A stretch of 64,000 bases of DNA, taken from NCBI RefSeq assembly GCF_003245365.1, contig NZ_NBIU01000001.1, forward strand, positions 62,001 to 126,000. The letters run 5' to 3'. The notes under the pieces were generated by a model. That model was not told the origin of the DNA and made no database searches. It was given only the letters and a program-made list of their open reading frames with translations. A program made the position numbers and the translations under genes. This DNA is from Helicobacter valdiviensis (GTDB lineage Bacteria > Campylobacterota > Campylobacteria > Campylobacterales > Helicobacteraceae). Positions 36,613 through 46,886 of this stretch are shown here, piece after piece (within the stretch, counting starts at the first letter, position 1; each line of letters opens with the position of its first letter).

Positions 36613-36834
36613 TTTGTTTTCTTTGATGTAATCTGTGATGATTGCATATGCTTCATCTTTTAGTTCAAGCTTTCTTTTTTTAAGAGCACTTAGTTCAATA
36701 TCGGTTGCATGCTCTCTGCCTTCTGTAATATCTTGAATTTTTTGATCTAGCTCATTATGCTCATCAAAAATTTTTGCAAAATGTGCATTCTCTTGTTTTA
36801 AAGCACTAATCTCATCTCTGTATTCGTGTAGCAT
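36607..36834 (-). CDS. YdcH/DUF465 family small coiled-coil protein
   Basis: 75 residues, entirely helical. HEYRDEISALKQENAHFAKIFDEHNELDQKI is the DUF465 signature (motif), then ELSALKKRKLELKDEAYAII. Members are widespread small cytoplasmic proteins of unknown role. AAGGAG lies before the ATG. It is a stand-alone gene. Confidence 0.85.
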   Translation of the reverse strand: MLHEYRDEISALKQENAHFAKIFDEHNELDQKIQDITEGREHATDIELSALKKRKLELKDEAYAIITDYIKENKK

Positions 36835-36902
36835 TTCTAAACTCCTTAATAAAAATAAACCAAAATTATAGAAAAAAAAGGCTTAGGTTAGCGTAAAAGA
36901 AG

Positions 36903-37508
36903 TTAAAAACTTGATTTAATTCCAACAAGTATCATTTGTGATCCCATTGCCATAATAAAAACAAGCACAATTCTAGAGAGAACATGCAGGACTAATTTTC
37001 CTACCACTCTTTCAATGGTTGCTGCAAAATGAAACAAAACTAACATAAAAATAAAGGCCACAAACACAGAAAAAATAGTGCTAAGCATACCTTTTTCCTC
37101 TGAAAGAACAATAACAGTTGAGAGAGTTCCAGGGCCTACTAGCATAGGAAAAGCCATAGGCACTACACTGTGACTTAAAAGCTCTTGTTTATTTAGATTT
37201 TCATAATGGTGATCGTTTTTACTAGGAGGGAAAAGTAAGCTTTTTAAACTAACAAGTATTAAAAGCAAGCCCCCTGCAATTTTTAAATCATTAAGATCCA
37301 CCCTAAAAAGATAACGCATAAAAAAGGGTCCTACAAGCAAGAAAACAATTACAATAATAAAAGAAGTGTAAAGAATGTTGCGAAAAAGTCCTTGACGCAT
37401 TTGCTTATCAAGCTCATCTGTCATTGAGATAAATTGAGGGAGATTGCCAAAAGGGTTTAAAACAGCAATAATAGCAACAGCACCTAGTAAAATACTATAA
37501 ATATCCAT
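36903..37508 (-). CDS. MarC family integral membrane protein
   Basis: 201 residues with six predicted membrane helices. The opening LLGAVAIIAVLNPFGNLPQFISMTDEL and the middle VVPMAFPMLVGPGTLSTVIVLSEE are the two conserved NPxGxxPxF and PxAxPxxxGPG blocks of MarC/NAAT-like proteins. Substrate is not known; a link to multiple antibiotic resistance in E. coli has been withdrawn as far as I recall. It is separated from pgpA by 72 bases. Confidence 0.85.
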   Translation of the reverse strand: MDIYSILLGAVAIIAVLNPFGNLPQFISMTDELDKQMRQGLFRNILYTSFIIVIVFLLVGPFFMRYLFRVDLNDLKIAGGLLLILVSLKSLLFPPSKNDHHYENLNKQELLSHSVVPMAFPMLVGPGTLSTVIVLSEEKGMLSTIFSVFVAFIFMLVLFHFAATIERVVGKLVLHVLSRIVLVFIMAMGSQMILVGIKSSF

Positions 37509-37580
37509 ATAAACTTCTTTAATTTTTAGAAAATTATAGCTAAGTTTGGCTTTAATATTGGTTTTATTCTGAAGATAGTT

Positions 37581-38108
37581 TTAGAAATTAAATTCTAAAA
37601 TACTTCTTGAAAATTCAAATTGTTGCAGAATGGCTATAAGAATAGAACCCAATAAACCTGCGAAAAATCCAGCAAGTGCATCATCTCCTATTACTCCAAG
37701 TCCGCCTTTTACATTTTTATCAATTTTGCCAATAATAGAGGGTTTCCAAATATCAAATACTCTAAATAAGATAAAGGATAAAAGAATGCTAAATAAACTA
37801 ATTCCTAGTATAGATATGCAAATCCAAACCCCCACAAGCTCATCAATAACAATTTCTTTACGATCATGTCCTAAACCATTTTGTTCATAAGAGTCGATAA
37901 TTTTTACTCCAATAGCACCTGCTAATAATGCGGATAAAAAAAGTGTGCTAAGAGAATAAGAGCCAATTAAATACCCAAAAGGCAAAGCTACAATTGTTCC
38001 AATAGTCCCTGAAGCCTTAGGAAAAAGCCCGCTAAAAAAAAGTGTCAAATACATTTTTTTGAAAAAATCGCCTAAATTTTTAAAATCTAAAAAAAAGTTT
38101 TTTTGCAT
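37581..38108 (-). CDS. pgpA: Phosphatidylglycerophosphatase A
   Basis: Membrane enzyme that dephosphorylates phosphatidylglycerophosphate in the last step of phosphatidylglycerol synthesis. 175 residues with ASGTIGTIVALPFG (N-terminal PgpA motif), GVKIIDSYEQNGLGHDRKEIVIDELVGVW (the DxxE/HD-ExV-DE block) and several membrane helices. It lies eight bases after the ATP-sulfurylase-like gene, the order recalled as Cj1610-Cj1609-Cj1608-Cj1607. Confidence 0.88.
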   Translation of the reverse strand: MQKNFFLDFKNLGDFFKKMYLTLFFSGLFPKASGTIGTIVALPFGYLIGSYSLSTLFLSALLAGAIGVKIIDSYEQNGLGHDRKEIVIDELVGVWICISILGISLFSILLSFILFRVFDIWKPSIIGKIDKNVKGGLGVIGDDALAGFFAGLLGSILIAILQQFEFSRSILEFNF

Positions 38109-38116
38109 ATAGAGTC

Positions 38117-39316
38117 CTAATAGAGGGAATATGTTTGATAGAGATTCATTAATTTAATATAAAAATCTTCATCGCTATAACGCTTTAAAATTCCATCGCT
38201 TGCAAACATAGAAGCATATTCATCTAAAAAACCATCAAAGCGTTTGGGATAAAGACGGCTTAAAATTTTAGCAGAAATCTCTTTTCTCACAAGCACGGTT
38301 GGAGGCATAAGTCCAAAATTAAGTAGTTGTTTTAGAAATTTGGTGCTATAAGTGATATGGTGGTGTTTGCCATGAGGGCAAGTTCTAACACTTACAATAG
38401 TTTTACATTCATTGCAAAACACAAACTCATTTAAAAGTTTAATTTTAATATCAATATCTTTAATTGTATCATAGATGGAATGGATTTTTTGATTATCATA
38501 GTAAATAGAAAGGTTAGGGTGGTTTTCTCCTACTACTAGATGTGTGCAGGAAAGATTTTGAGCTAAAATTGCATCTAGGATTAATCCATGTGCTCCTGCA
38601 AAAAGATAAATATCTTCTAAACAAAAAATTAAAATTCTCTCTTTAGGTAAGAAATTACTCACAACAAATTCTAGACATTCTTTTCTTAGGTTGAATTCTA
38701 AAAATTCTTCTTTGTGCGGTTTTGAAAGAAGCAAAATTAATAAATCACTTTCTTCTAAAATAGAGCGGAAGATTCTCTCATGGATTCTTGTAATAGGAGC
38801 TGCTTCAATAACGATAGAAGTAATTTTTTTAGCATCTAAAATAGATTTTTTTTCTAAAATTTTTGCTTTACTGGCTCTATTTTCATAAAGAGTTTCATCT
38901 AGCTCTAGCGTATATTCTCCACAAATTGCATAATCTCCAAGTCTATTATATATATCATTTGCTTTTTGTGAGTAAATATCACCGTTCATAATTTTAAAAA
39001 GACGCTCTTTTTTGTTGATGGGGAAGCTAGTATCTACACAAAGTTCTCCACACACTTGATTATCGCATACCAAAGAGATTATTTCTCCTTTTTTGGCATT
39101 TTTCATAACCTCAAGATTGCGTTTTCCAGAGGGTGCAAGAATAAAAGAAAAAGGAAAACTTTGTTTATTGTAAATCCCACTAGAATCCACTTCTTGCATT
39201 TCTTGCTGATTCATTAATGAAACTACAGGATATAAAAGCCCTTCTTTGCATAATAAAAGAGCAAAAATAGCTTCTTTATCAATAAAGAGTGCTTTATTTC
39301 TTCTTGCTAACGCCAT
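38117..39316 (-). CDS. ATP-sulfurylase-like protein (Cj1609 type)
   Basis: 399 residues. The N-terminal RRNKALFIDKEAIFALLLCKEGLLYPVVSLMN and KKERLFKIMNGDIYSQKANDIYNRLGDYAICGE (motifs) resemble ATP-sulfurylase PUA-like and linker parts. A C-terminal segment has CNECKTIVSVRTCPHGKHHH, a probable zinc site as in ATP sulfurylases. The HxGH nucleotide motif is not obvious in its usual place (AGAHGLILDAIL may correspond). Activity is therefore uncertain. Its first 23 bases overlap the end of the regulator gene upstream, so the two are likely co-translated. Confidence 0.6.
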   Translation of the reverse strand: MALARRNKALFIDKEAIFALLLCKEGLLYPVVSLMNQQEMQEVDSSGIYNKQSFPFSFILAPSGKRNLEVMKNAKKGEIISLVCDNQVCGELCVDTSFPINKKERLFKIMNGDIYSQKANDIYNRLGDYAICGEYTLELDETLYENRASKAKILEKKSILDAKKITSIVIEAAPITRIHERIFRSILEESDLLILLLSKPHKEEFLEFNLRKECLEFVVSNFLPKERILIFCLEDIYLFAGAHGLILDAILAQNLSCTHLVVGENHPNLSIYYDNQKIHSIYDTIKDIDIKIKLLNEFVFCNECKTIVSVRTCPHGKHHHITYSTKFLKQLLNFGLMPPTVLVRKEISAKILSRLYPKRFDGFLDEYASMFASDGILKRYSDEDFYIKLMNLYQTYSLY

Positions 39317-40181
39317 ATTTTTTTCTTTTTTCCCATAGGCTCTTTCTTGACATTCCTAATCTTTTGCTAAGCTCTGTATCAGGATATTTATCTTCAAATT
39401 TTAATATCATAGTTTTAATATAATCATCTACGCTTAAAATTTCGCAAGGGAAAGTGTCGTTGATTTCTTTAATATTAATCTCAAATACATTATCAAGATG
39501 GCTTGTATCTCCTCCAAGAACCGAAAGGATAATAGGAATGTTTTTAAGATTCTTTAAAAAATCTAGCTGCGCCTCTTTGCTTAATGTTTCAAAACCTACA
39601 ATATAGGTAAGTTGTTGTTTTTGGAAATCTTTTTTGCAAATGGCGTCTTTTTTGTGTAAAGAGATAAAGTGAATGGGTAATTTTTTATGATTGGCATAAT
39701 TTACCACACAAGCATCAATTACTCTTTGAGAAGAACTTTTAATGATAAAAGGAAAAGTTACTTTTGCATTAATAGTATGTGAAGAAGAAATCAAAGAAGA
39801 AGCAAGATAATCTTTATAAAAAAGGATTTCTTGCTGTAATTGAGCAAAAGCTTTGTAATGATTGATTTTGCGTAAAAGTTCTTCAATCATAAAGGGTTTT
39901 AAAATATAGTCTTTTGCGCCTGCATTAAGTGGTCTTGTTACAGTATCTTCGCTAACATAGGGTATCATTAAGATGATAATAGAGTTTTTGAATTTTTCAA
40001 TAACAGGATAGAAATTTTGCCCAGAAATGCTAGTAGATAATAAAATAATATCTACATTCTCTTCAAAACTTATTGCATCTTCTAAAAGTGAGATAATCTC
40101 ACATTCAAAACCACAAGTTTGCAACTTTGAAGCAATGCTTTGTGCTAGATAAATTTCATTTTCTATGATAAGTATTTTCAT
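39294..40181 (-). CDS. HP1021/Cj1608-type orphan atypical response regulator
   Basis: 295 residues. A receiver-like N-terminus (MKILIIENEIYLAQSIASKL, DIILLSTSISG, LNAGAKDYILKPF) lacks the phosphoacceptor aspartate: serine stands where LLDxxxxG is expected, near residue 49. The lysine in KPF is kept. A cysteine-containing middle domain precedes a C-terminal Fis-like HTH (DTELSKRLGMSRKSLWEKRKKYGV). HP1021 of H. pylori is known as a redox-responsive regulator that also binds oriC. Cysteines here (in TCGFECE, VDACVV, DAICKKD and ETFPCEIL-like regions) fit such sensing. The ATG overlaps the ispDF stop. Confidence 0.8.
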   Translation of the reverse strand: MKILIIENEIYLAQSIASKLQTCGFECEIISLLEDAISFEENVDIILLSTSISGQNFYPVIEKFKNSIIILMIPYVSEDTVTRPLNAGAKDYILKPFMIEELLRKINHYKAFAQLQQEILFYKDYLASSLISSSHTINAKVTFPFIIKSSSQRVIDACVVNYANHKKLPIHFISLHKKDAICKKDFQKQQLTYIVGFETLSKEAQLDFLKNLKNIPIILSVLGGDTSHLDNVFEINIKEINDTFPCEILSVDDYIKTMILKFEDKYPDTELSKRLGMSRKSLWEKRKKYGVSKKK

Positions 40182-41347
40182 TCTAAACCTTCACTTAATA
40201 AATTTTTCCAATTAAAATATTCCATAACTACAAGAGTTTGCACCAATATCCCCTCTTTTTTGCCAATAAAGCCTAAATTTTCTGTTGTAGTAGCTTTTAC
40301 ATTGACACAAAAAAGTGGAATATTAAGTAGTTTGGCAATATTTTTTTCAATTTGCAGTTTATAGGGGGAGAGTTTTGGAGTTTGTGCAAAGATTGTAATA
40401 TCTACTTGCTTAATACTGTAACCTACATCTAGGGTGAAATCTAAAATTTCCTCCAAAAGTTTTGCTGAATTTGCTCCTTTAAAGCTAGGATCATTATCAG
40501 GAAACCATTCTCCAATATCTCCAGCTCCAATTCCACCTAAAATCGCATCACTAAGAGAATGGAGACATACATCTCCATCACTGTGTGCAATAAATTCATA
40601 GGGAGCAGGAATTTTTATCCCACCCATTAACAATCCATCTCCTTCTTTAAAAGCATGAATATCACTACCTAAGCCCATAATAGTTCTTGTGCTAGGAGAA
40701 GGGAAATTAAAGGCAACTAAATCTTTAAAATGTGTGATTTTTAAAGATTCTTTAGAGCCTTTTATGAAACCAACTTTTCCCCCATTTGCCAAAATCGCAC
40801 TACTTTCATCCGTAAATTGCCCTTTTGTAAGTGCTTCTCTTAAGACTTTTGTATTGCTAAGTTGTGGAGTTTGGATAATTTTTAAATCCTCTCTTTTAAG
40901 ATAGCTTAATGCCTCTTTATTGTCTAATGCAGTTGTGTCATAGATGTTTAAATAAGGCACAAGACAATCAAAATCTTTTGGATATTTTAAGATATCTTCA
41001 AAAATATTTTTAGGTATATTTGCTCGTGCTACATCACTTACTAAAACCCATTCTTCTTGCAAGCCTATAAGGGCATTATTAAGAGAATCTTGTCTAGTCT
41101 CTCCACCTATTATCACATTAAAATTTAGCCCATAAGAAAAAAGATATTTTTCTATTAATTTTTTTTCTTTTGTATTAGAAGCGGTGATAATGCAAGTATT
41201 AAAGGGGTAAAGACTAGAAATCTCCTTAGCTACCTTAAGCCACAAAGGGATTTCATCTAGTCGTAGCCACTGTTTTTTGGGGCATTTTATACTTCTAAAA
41301 CGGCTAGAACTCCCAGCATTTAGTAAAATTAACGCTATTTTTTGCAA
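40178..41347 (-). CDS. ispDF: Bifunctional IspD/IspF
   Basis: Two steps of the MEP isoprenoid pathway in one 389-residue chain: cytidylyl transfer to MEP (IspD) and cyclisation to MEcPP (IspF). IspD: ALILLNAGSSSRFRSIKCPKKQWLRLDEIPLW (a diverged GxGxRxxxxxPKQ loop) and VLVSDVARANI. IspF from about residue 230: GLGSDIHAFKEGDGLLMGG, EFIAHSDGDVCLHSLSDAILGGIGAGDIGEWFPDND with the metal-binding Asp/His set. The fusion is typical of Campylobacterota. The regulator gene downstream overlaps by four bases. Confidence 0.93.
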   Translation of the reverse strand: MQKIALILLNAGSSSRFRSIKCPKKQWLRLDEIPLWLKVAKEISSLYPFNTCIITASNTKEKKLIEKYLFSYGLNFNVIIGGETRQDSLNNALIGLQEEWVLVSDVARANIPKNIFEDILKYPKDFDCLVPYLNIYDTTALDNKEALSYLKREDLKIIQTPQLSNTKVLREALTKGQFTDESSAILANGGKVGFIKGSKESLKITHFKDLVAFNFPSPSTRTIMGLGSDIHAFKEGDGLLMGGIKIPAPYEFIAHSDGDVCLHSLSDAILGGIGAGDIGEWFPDNDPSFKGANSAKLLEEILDFTLDVGYSIKQVDITIFAQTPKLSPYKLQIEKNIAKLLNIPLFCVNVKATTTENLGFIGKKEGILVQTLVVMEYFNWKNLLSEGLE

Positions 41348-41367
41348 AACTTCCCTTTAAAGCCAAA

Positions 41368-43011
41368 CTAAATTTTAAAATAGCCAACATGTTGTTTTAA
41401 AGTGTTGGCAATTTTTTCTAGTGCATTAGAAGAATGCGTATTTTGTTCCATAAGATTTACTGTATTTTTAGAACTCTCAGAAATATCTACTAATTCCTTG
41501 GCTAATTCTTCAATATTTTTAGTTTGGATTTCAGTTGCTTGGGCAACTTCTTTTGCCTTGTGGAACGAATCTAGAGCTTGTGTATTGATTTGATCTAAAA
41601 TTCCATCTGCCTCATTGGCAAGTTGCATTCCTTTTTCTACCTGTGGAATTGCTGCTTGGATGGCTTCTACTGCCGTTTGAGTTTCGCTTTGAATGATTTC
41701 AATAATACGAGTGATTTCAGAAGTAGCAACTCCAGTGCGTTCGGCTAACTTTCTAATTTCATCTGCTACTACAGCAAATCCGCGTCCTGCTTCTCCGGCT
41801 CTTGCAGCTTCAATAGCGGCATTTAAAGCTAATAGATTGGTTTGATCAGTAATTTCTTTAATAAGTTCTGCACTGCCATTGATTTCTTGTGAATGTTTTT
41901 CAAGCATTCTAATATGCTCAGAAGAAAGTGAAACAGTTTGTGTGATTTTTTCAATTTCATCAATTGTGGTTTTCATAGATTCTTTAGCATGGAAAGAAAG
42001 ACTTGTAGTCTGCTCGGAATTTTCTTTAGTTTGGATAGCAATTTGTGAGACTTCATTGATAGCTTTTACAAGATCTTGAATTTTGTTTGCAGAGCTTTGA
42101 GAATGGTTATATTGTTCTTGAGAAGAAGTTTTTGCTACCATAGAGCTATCAGATACATCACTAGCCTTTTGTGTAAGTTCAGAAGAAGAGTGAGCAACTT
42201 CGCCTACAATCTCTTTTAATCTTTCTTGCATACTTGCAACAGAAGCTAACATACTATCTTTAAATTTTGTATCAATTTTTGTTTTTAGATTTCCTCCTGC
42301 AATGCTTAAAACAGCTTTTACTGCTTCTTTTGGTTCTCCTCCTAAAGAAGAAATAATAGATCTAGTAATGAGTGTAGCAATTACAAAAGCAAAGATTGTG
42401 GCAATTACAGCAAGCCATAAGGTTAAATCAAGATAGTTAATAATAGCATTACTAGCTTGTTCGGTTAAGATTTGATTCTTGCTCTCTTGATAGTCAATAA
42501 ATTCATTAATAACAGCAAGCCAATTCACAAATGCACCCCGAGCTTTATTGATGAGTAGGCTTCTAGCACCCTGTAAATCTTGATTAGCTTTTAAAGTAAT
42601 GATTTCTGTAATTAAAGGCATAGTGTAAGCTTCTACTGCCTTAATTTTATTTAAGATTTCTTTATCTTTATTATCATACATACTTGCATTTTTGAAGATT
42701 TCTTCCATTTTAAGTGCGGAGTCTTTATAAGCTTCTTCAAGTTTTTTAATGGTTTGTATTGTGTTTGCAAGCTCGTTAGCATCACTTAATAAAACAACAT
42801 CTCTAATAGCTATGGCTCTATCATGAACACTCCCTCTAAAGTTAATAGCATAGCGTTGTTTAACTGCATTAACATCTGTGATAGTAGTTAGGCTTGTATC
42901 TACAAATTTGATTTTTACATAGCCTACCGCAGAAATTACTATAATAAAGGCTAACACAATTGAAAAACCAAACAATAATTGGAATTTTAATGAGAGTTTT
43001 TTGTTAAACAT
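41368..43011 (-). CDS. Methyl-accepting chemotaxis protein with four-helix sensor
   Basis: 547 residues. Membrane helices lie at about 12-32 and 192-212. The 160-residue periplasmic part is all helical ([40 protein letters not shown]), as in the 4HB_MCP fold. A HAMP region follows ([28 protein letters not shown]), then the signalling hairpin with [24 protein letters not shown]. The ligand is unknown. It is separated by only 20 bases from ispDF but has its own gene-free region upstream. The C-terminal QHVGYFKI has no NWETF-type pentapeptide. Confidence 0.88.
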   Translation of the reverse strand: MFNKKLSLKFQLLFGFSIVLAFIIVISAVGYVKIKFVDTSLTTITDVNAVKQRYAINFRGSVHDRAIAIRDVVLLSDANELANTIQTIKKLEEAYKDSALKMEEIFKNASMYDNKDKEILNKIKAVEAYTMPLITEIITLKANQDLQGARSLLINKARGAFVNWLAVINEFIDYQESKNQILTEQASNAIINYLDLTLWLAVIATIFAFVIATLITRSIISSLGGEPKEAVKAVLSIAGGNLKTKIDTKFKDSMLASVASMQERLKEIVGEVAHSSSELTQKASDVSDSSMVAKTSSQEQYNHSQSSANKIQDLVKAINEVSQIAIQTKENSEQTTSLSFHAKESMKTTIDEIEKITQTVSLSSEHIRMLEKHSQEINGSAELIKEITDQTNLLALNAAIEAARAGEAGRGFAVVADEIRKLAERTGVATSEITRIIEIIQSETQTAVEAIQAAIPQVEKGMQLANEADGILDQINTQALDSFHKAKEVAQATEIQTKNIEELAKELVDISESSKNTVNLMEQNTHSSNALEKIANTLKQHVGYFKI

Positions 43012-43382
43012 AGTAAAACTTCCTTCTTTTTTCTTTAAAAATTATTATGGGATTATATGAATAATATCATTAACTCTAAATTAAAGCAGTATAAAGAGAC
43101 TATATAAAAGTTAAGTTATTTTTATCTTTTGCGTTATTAATTTTTTTTAATTTCCCAAAAGTAGAGTGTTTATTTTAGTGCAATAAAATTTTATTTAAAA
43201 ATATGGAAGTTTTTTAAAAGTTAAAATTTTATACCGTGCTTTAAAAAATTTTCATATTTTTATAGATAAAAACCAAAAAATGCTAAAGTAAAATTTCTCT
43301 TAAAGCAAAAAGTTGCTAGAATCCCATAAAGAATTTTATTGTAATAAATGCTTATAAATATTGACTTTTAAGGAAAAATAAA
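43012..43382. other. A/T-rich divergent region between a chemoreceptor gene and dnaE
   Basis: 370 bases with no coding frame. TAGAAT near 43317 is a possible -10 for dnaE. No FliA-type GCCGATAA-like site was found for the chemoreceptor. No repeat or hairpin of note. Confidence 0.45.
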
Positions 43383-46300
43383 ATGAGTAAAGCGCCTATG
43401 GAAAATGTGCAATTTACACATCTTCATTTGCATACTGAATATTCTTTATTAGATGGTTTGAATAAGATTAAAGTTTTAGCTAAGAAAATTAAAGAACTAG
43501 GAATGGAAAGTGTGGCAATCACTGATCATGGAAATATGTTTGGTGCTATTGAGTTTTACAAAACAATGAAAGCAGAAGGTATTAAGCCAATTTTGGGAAT
43601 GGAGGCTTATTTACATAATGCAGAAGATATAGCAGATAAGAGCAATCAAAGATACCATTTATGTCTTTATGCTAAGGATTTAGAAGGATATCAAAACCTT
43701 ATGTATTTAGCTTCACAAGCCTCTTTGTATGGCTTTTTTATGAAGCCGCGCGTAAGCAAAAAAATGCTAAGAGAGCATAGCAAGGGTTTGATTTGTTCTT
43801 CAGCTTGTTTGAATGGTGAAGTGCAATGGCATCTTAACTTAAAAAAAGATGATAATAAGGGAAGAAAAGGTTATGAGCGTGCCAAAGAAGTAGCCTTAGA
43901 ATATCAAGATATTTTTGGAGAAGATTTTTATTTGGAACTTATGAGACATGGCATCCAAGAGCAGCAATTAATTGATAATGATATTATTAGAATCTCCCAA
44001 GAAACAGGGATTAAAATTGTTGCTACTAATGATACACATTACACAAAACAAAGCGATGCTATTGTGCAAGAAGTTGCCTTTTGTATAGGATTTGGAAAGG
44101 ATTTTAACGACCCTAAGCGTATGCGTCATAGTGTGCAAGAGTTCTACATTAAAAGCCCACAAGAAATGGCAGCACTTTATCGTGATTTGCCAGAGGCGAT
44201 TGCAAACACTCAAGAAATTGCCAATAAATGTAATTTAGAACTACACTTAGGAGATCCTACGCCACCTAGTTTTAAATTTACTGCTGAATATGCTAAAAAA
44301 GAAAATTTAGATTATGTAGAGGATGCGGATTATTTTGCTTACAAATGCAGAGAAGGGCTTAAAAAAAGGCTTAAAAATGTTGATGAATCCAAGCATGAAA
44401 TATATAAAGAGCGTTTAGAGCATGAAATTAATGTAATTAATAAAATGAAATTCCCAGGTTATATGTTGATTGTTTGGGATTTTGTTAGAGCTGCAAAAGA
44501 GCGTGGAATTCCCGTAGGTCCTGGAAGAGGAAGTGCTGCAGGAAGTTTGGTGGCATTTTGCTTAGAGATTACAAATATTGATCCATTAAAATATGATTTA
44601 CTTTTTGAGCGTTTTTTAAATCCAGAGCGTGTAAGTATGCCTGATATTGATATGGACTTTTGCCAAAGTAGAAGAGGGGAAATTATTGATTATGTAACAG
44701 AGAAGTATGGTTATCATAATGTTGCACAAGTAATCACTTTTGGTCAAATGAAAGCAAAAGCAGTAATTCGTGATGTGGCAAGGGTTATGGGTATGGCTTA
44801 TGGAGAAGCAGATGCTATGGCAAAACTTATACCAAAAGAGCTAGAAATTACACTTGAAGAAGCTTTTAATAAAGAACCAAAGATTAAAGAATTGATAGAA
44901 AGCAATCCTCTTGCTAAACAAGTTTGGGATTTTGCTATTACACTTGAAGGAACCAAGAGAAATGCAGGAACGCACGCAGCGGCTGTGGTAATAGATTCCC
45001 AAAAAGAATTATGGTATAAAGCACCCTTATATAAATCTACGCGTGATGGAATTATTGCTACACAGTATTCTATGAAATACTTAGAAGATGTGGATTTAAT
45101 CAAGTTTGACTTTTTGGGCCTAAAAACACTTACGCTTATTGATGGAGCTTTAAAGCTTATTGAAAAAAAACATAAAAGAAAAATAGACTTTTTGGAAGTA
45201 GATGTAGATGATAAGCTTGTGTATGAAACCTTACAAAGTGGAAATACACTAGGAGTTTTTCAAATAGAATCTAGTATGTTCCAAGGTATTAACAAACGCT
45301 TGCGTCCTAGCACTTTTGAAGATATTATTGCTATTATTGCTTTAGGGCGTCCAGGCCCTATTGAATCAGGAATGGTAAATGATTTTATTGATAGAAAGCA
45401 TGGAAGAGAGCCTATTGTATATATGTTTCCAGAGTTAGAACCAATTTTGCGTCCTACTTATGGAACGATTGTGTATCAAGAGCAGGTTATGCAGATTGTG
45501 CAAAGAATTGGTGGATTTTCTTTGGGTGGAGCAGATTTAATCCGTCGTGCTATGGGGAAAAAAGATGCACAAATTATGGCAGATAATAAAAGTAAATTTG
45601 CAGAAGGAGCAGTGGCTCAAGGTTTTGATAAAACAAAGGCAGAGGAACTTTGGGAGCTTATTGTAAAGTTTGCAGGATATGGATTTAACAAATCCCACTC
45701 CGCAGCTTATGCTATGATTACTTTTGAAACTGCATATTTAAAGACTTATTATCCTAAAGAATTTATGGCTGCCCTCTTAACTTCAGAGGATAACAATACT
45801 GATAAGGTAGTAGAATATATTGAAGAAGTTAAAAGAATGGGGATTAAAGTCTCTCCACCAAATCTTCAAAAATCTTCTTTGGAGTTTAGTGTGGAGGAGA
45901 TTGATGGAGAGGATTGCATTCTTTTTGGATTAGGTGCGATTAAAGGAGCTGGAGAAGTTGCTATTAATATCATTTTAGAAGAGCGTGCAAATAATGGAGA
46001 ATTTAAAGATTTAAAAGATTTTTTATCAAGAATTGATCCTCAAAAAGTTAATAAAAAATCCATAGAAGCCTTTATTAAAAGCGGTGCGATGGATTGTTTT
46101 GGCTTTAGTAGAAAAACACTTTTAGAGCAAGTAGAAGCCTTAACCGAAAATGCAAAAATGTCTCAAACATTGCAAAAAGAAGCACAAAATTCTTTATTTG
46201 GTATGAGTGAAGAGATGGTAAATGTAGAAATTAATTTAGAGGATAAGGGTGAATATAGCAAAAAAGAACTCTTAGAATTTGAAAAAGAGAGTTTAGGTTT

Positions 46301-46886
46301 TTATGCTTCAGGACATCCGCTAGAAGAATATAAAGAAGTGATTAAAAGTATCAAATGTGCCTTTAGCAATCAAATTCAAGATATTGCAGAAAATAGCAGT
46401 ATTTTGCTTGTAGGAAAGATTGAGGAGATTATTACAAAGTTTTCTAAAAGTGGAAAGCGTTATGGGATTTTAAAAATTCAAGATCTCTATGGGAGTGTGG
46501 AGCTTACAATTTTTGAGAAGACATTAGAACAGTTAGAAGAGCTTGATAAAGAAATTCCTATTGCTATTAAATGTATGGTGCAAGAACAAGAAGAGACTAA
46601 AAAGCTAAAGGCTGATAAAGTTTTAACACTAGAAGAAGCTCAAAAAGAGCAGGTGGATTTTACAATAGAAAAAAGCGATATTAATACGCCCTTAACTTTG
46701 GTTTTAAACTCTAATATGAATGAAAATATTATTATGCTTTTACAAAGAGCAGCAATCAAAAATAGAGGCAAAAGAGAACTAAGAGTGCTTTTTAGAACAA
46801 ACACACAAGAGCTAGAAATGATAAGTAATCTTTATGTGCATAGCCAAATCAAAGAAGAATTAAGTGAGCTTGAATGGATGGATTAA
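43383..46886 (+). CDS. dnaE: DNA polymerase III alpha subunit
   Basis: Replicative polymerase, 1167 residues. N-terminal PHP domain: FTHLHLHTEYSLLDG, ITDHGNMFGAIEFY. Polymerase palm: RGIPVGPGRGSAAGSLVAFCLEITNIDPL and SMPDIDMDFCQSRRGEII, near residues 415-430, with catalytic aspartates. AGYGFNKSHSAAYAMITFETAYLKTYYP marks the fingers. The C-terminus has an OB fold (LLVGKIEEIITKFSKSGKRYGILKIQD). AAGGAAAA precedes the ATG. The last 13 bases overlap the SUI1 gene. Confidence 0.96.
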   Translation: MSKAPMENVQFTHLHLHTEYSLLDGLNKIKVLAKKIKELGMESVAITDHGNMFGAIEFYKTMKAEGIKPILGMEAYLHNAEDIADKSNQRYHLCLYAKDLEGYQNLMYLASQASLYGFFMKPRVSKKMLREHSKGLICSSACLNGEVQWHLNLKKDDNKGRKGYERAKEVALEYQDIFGEDFYLELMRHGIQEQQLIDNDIIRISQETGIKIVATNDTHYTKQSDAIVQEVAFCIGFGKDFNDPKRMRHSVQEFYIKSPQEMAALYRDLPEAIANTQEIANKCNLELHLGDPTPPSFKFTAEYAKKENLDYVEDADYFAYKCREGLKKRLKNVDESKHEIYKERLEHEINVINKMKFPGYMLIVWDFVRAAKERGIPVGPGRGSAAGSLVAFCLEITNIDPLKYDLLFERFLNPERVSMPDIDMDFCQSRRGEIIDYVTEKYGYHNVAQVITFGQMKAKAVIRDVARVMGMAYGEADAMAKLIPKELEITLEEAFNKEPKIKELIESNPLAKQVWDFAITLEGTKRNAGTHAAAVVIDSQKELWYKAPLYKSTRDGIIATQYSMKYLEDVDLIKFDFLGLKTLTLIDGALKLIEKKHKRKIDFLEVDVDDKLVYETLQSGNTLGVFQIESSMFQGINKRLRPSTFEDIIAIIALGRPGPIESGMVNDFIDRKHGREPIVYMFPELEPILRPTYGTIVYQEQVMQIVQRIGGFSLGGADLIRRAMGKKDAQIMADNKSKFAEGAVAQGFDKTKAEELWELIVKFAGYGFNKSHSAAYAMITFETAYLKTYYPKEFMAALLTSEDNNTDKVVEYIEEVKRMGIKVSPPNLQKSSLEFSVEEIDGEDCILFGLGAIKGAGEVAINIILEERANNGEFKDLKDFLSRIDPQKVNKKSIEAFIKSGAMDCFGFSRKTLLEQVEALTENAKMSQTLQKEAQNSLFGMSEEMVNVEINLEDKGEYSKKELLEFEKESLGFYASGHPLEEYKEVIKSIKCAFSNQIQDIAENSSILLVGKIEEIITKFSKSGKRYGILKIQDLYGSVELTIFEKTLEQLEELDKEIPIAIKCMVQEQEETKKLKADKVLTLEEAQKEQVDFTIEKSDINTPLTLVLNSNMNENIIMLLQRAAIKNRGKRELRVLFRTNTQELEMISNLYVHSQIKEELSELEWMD

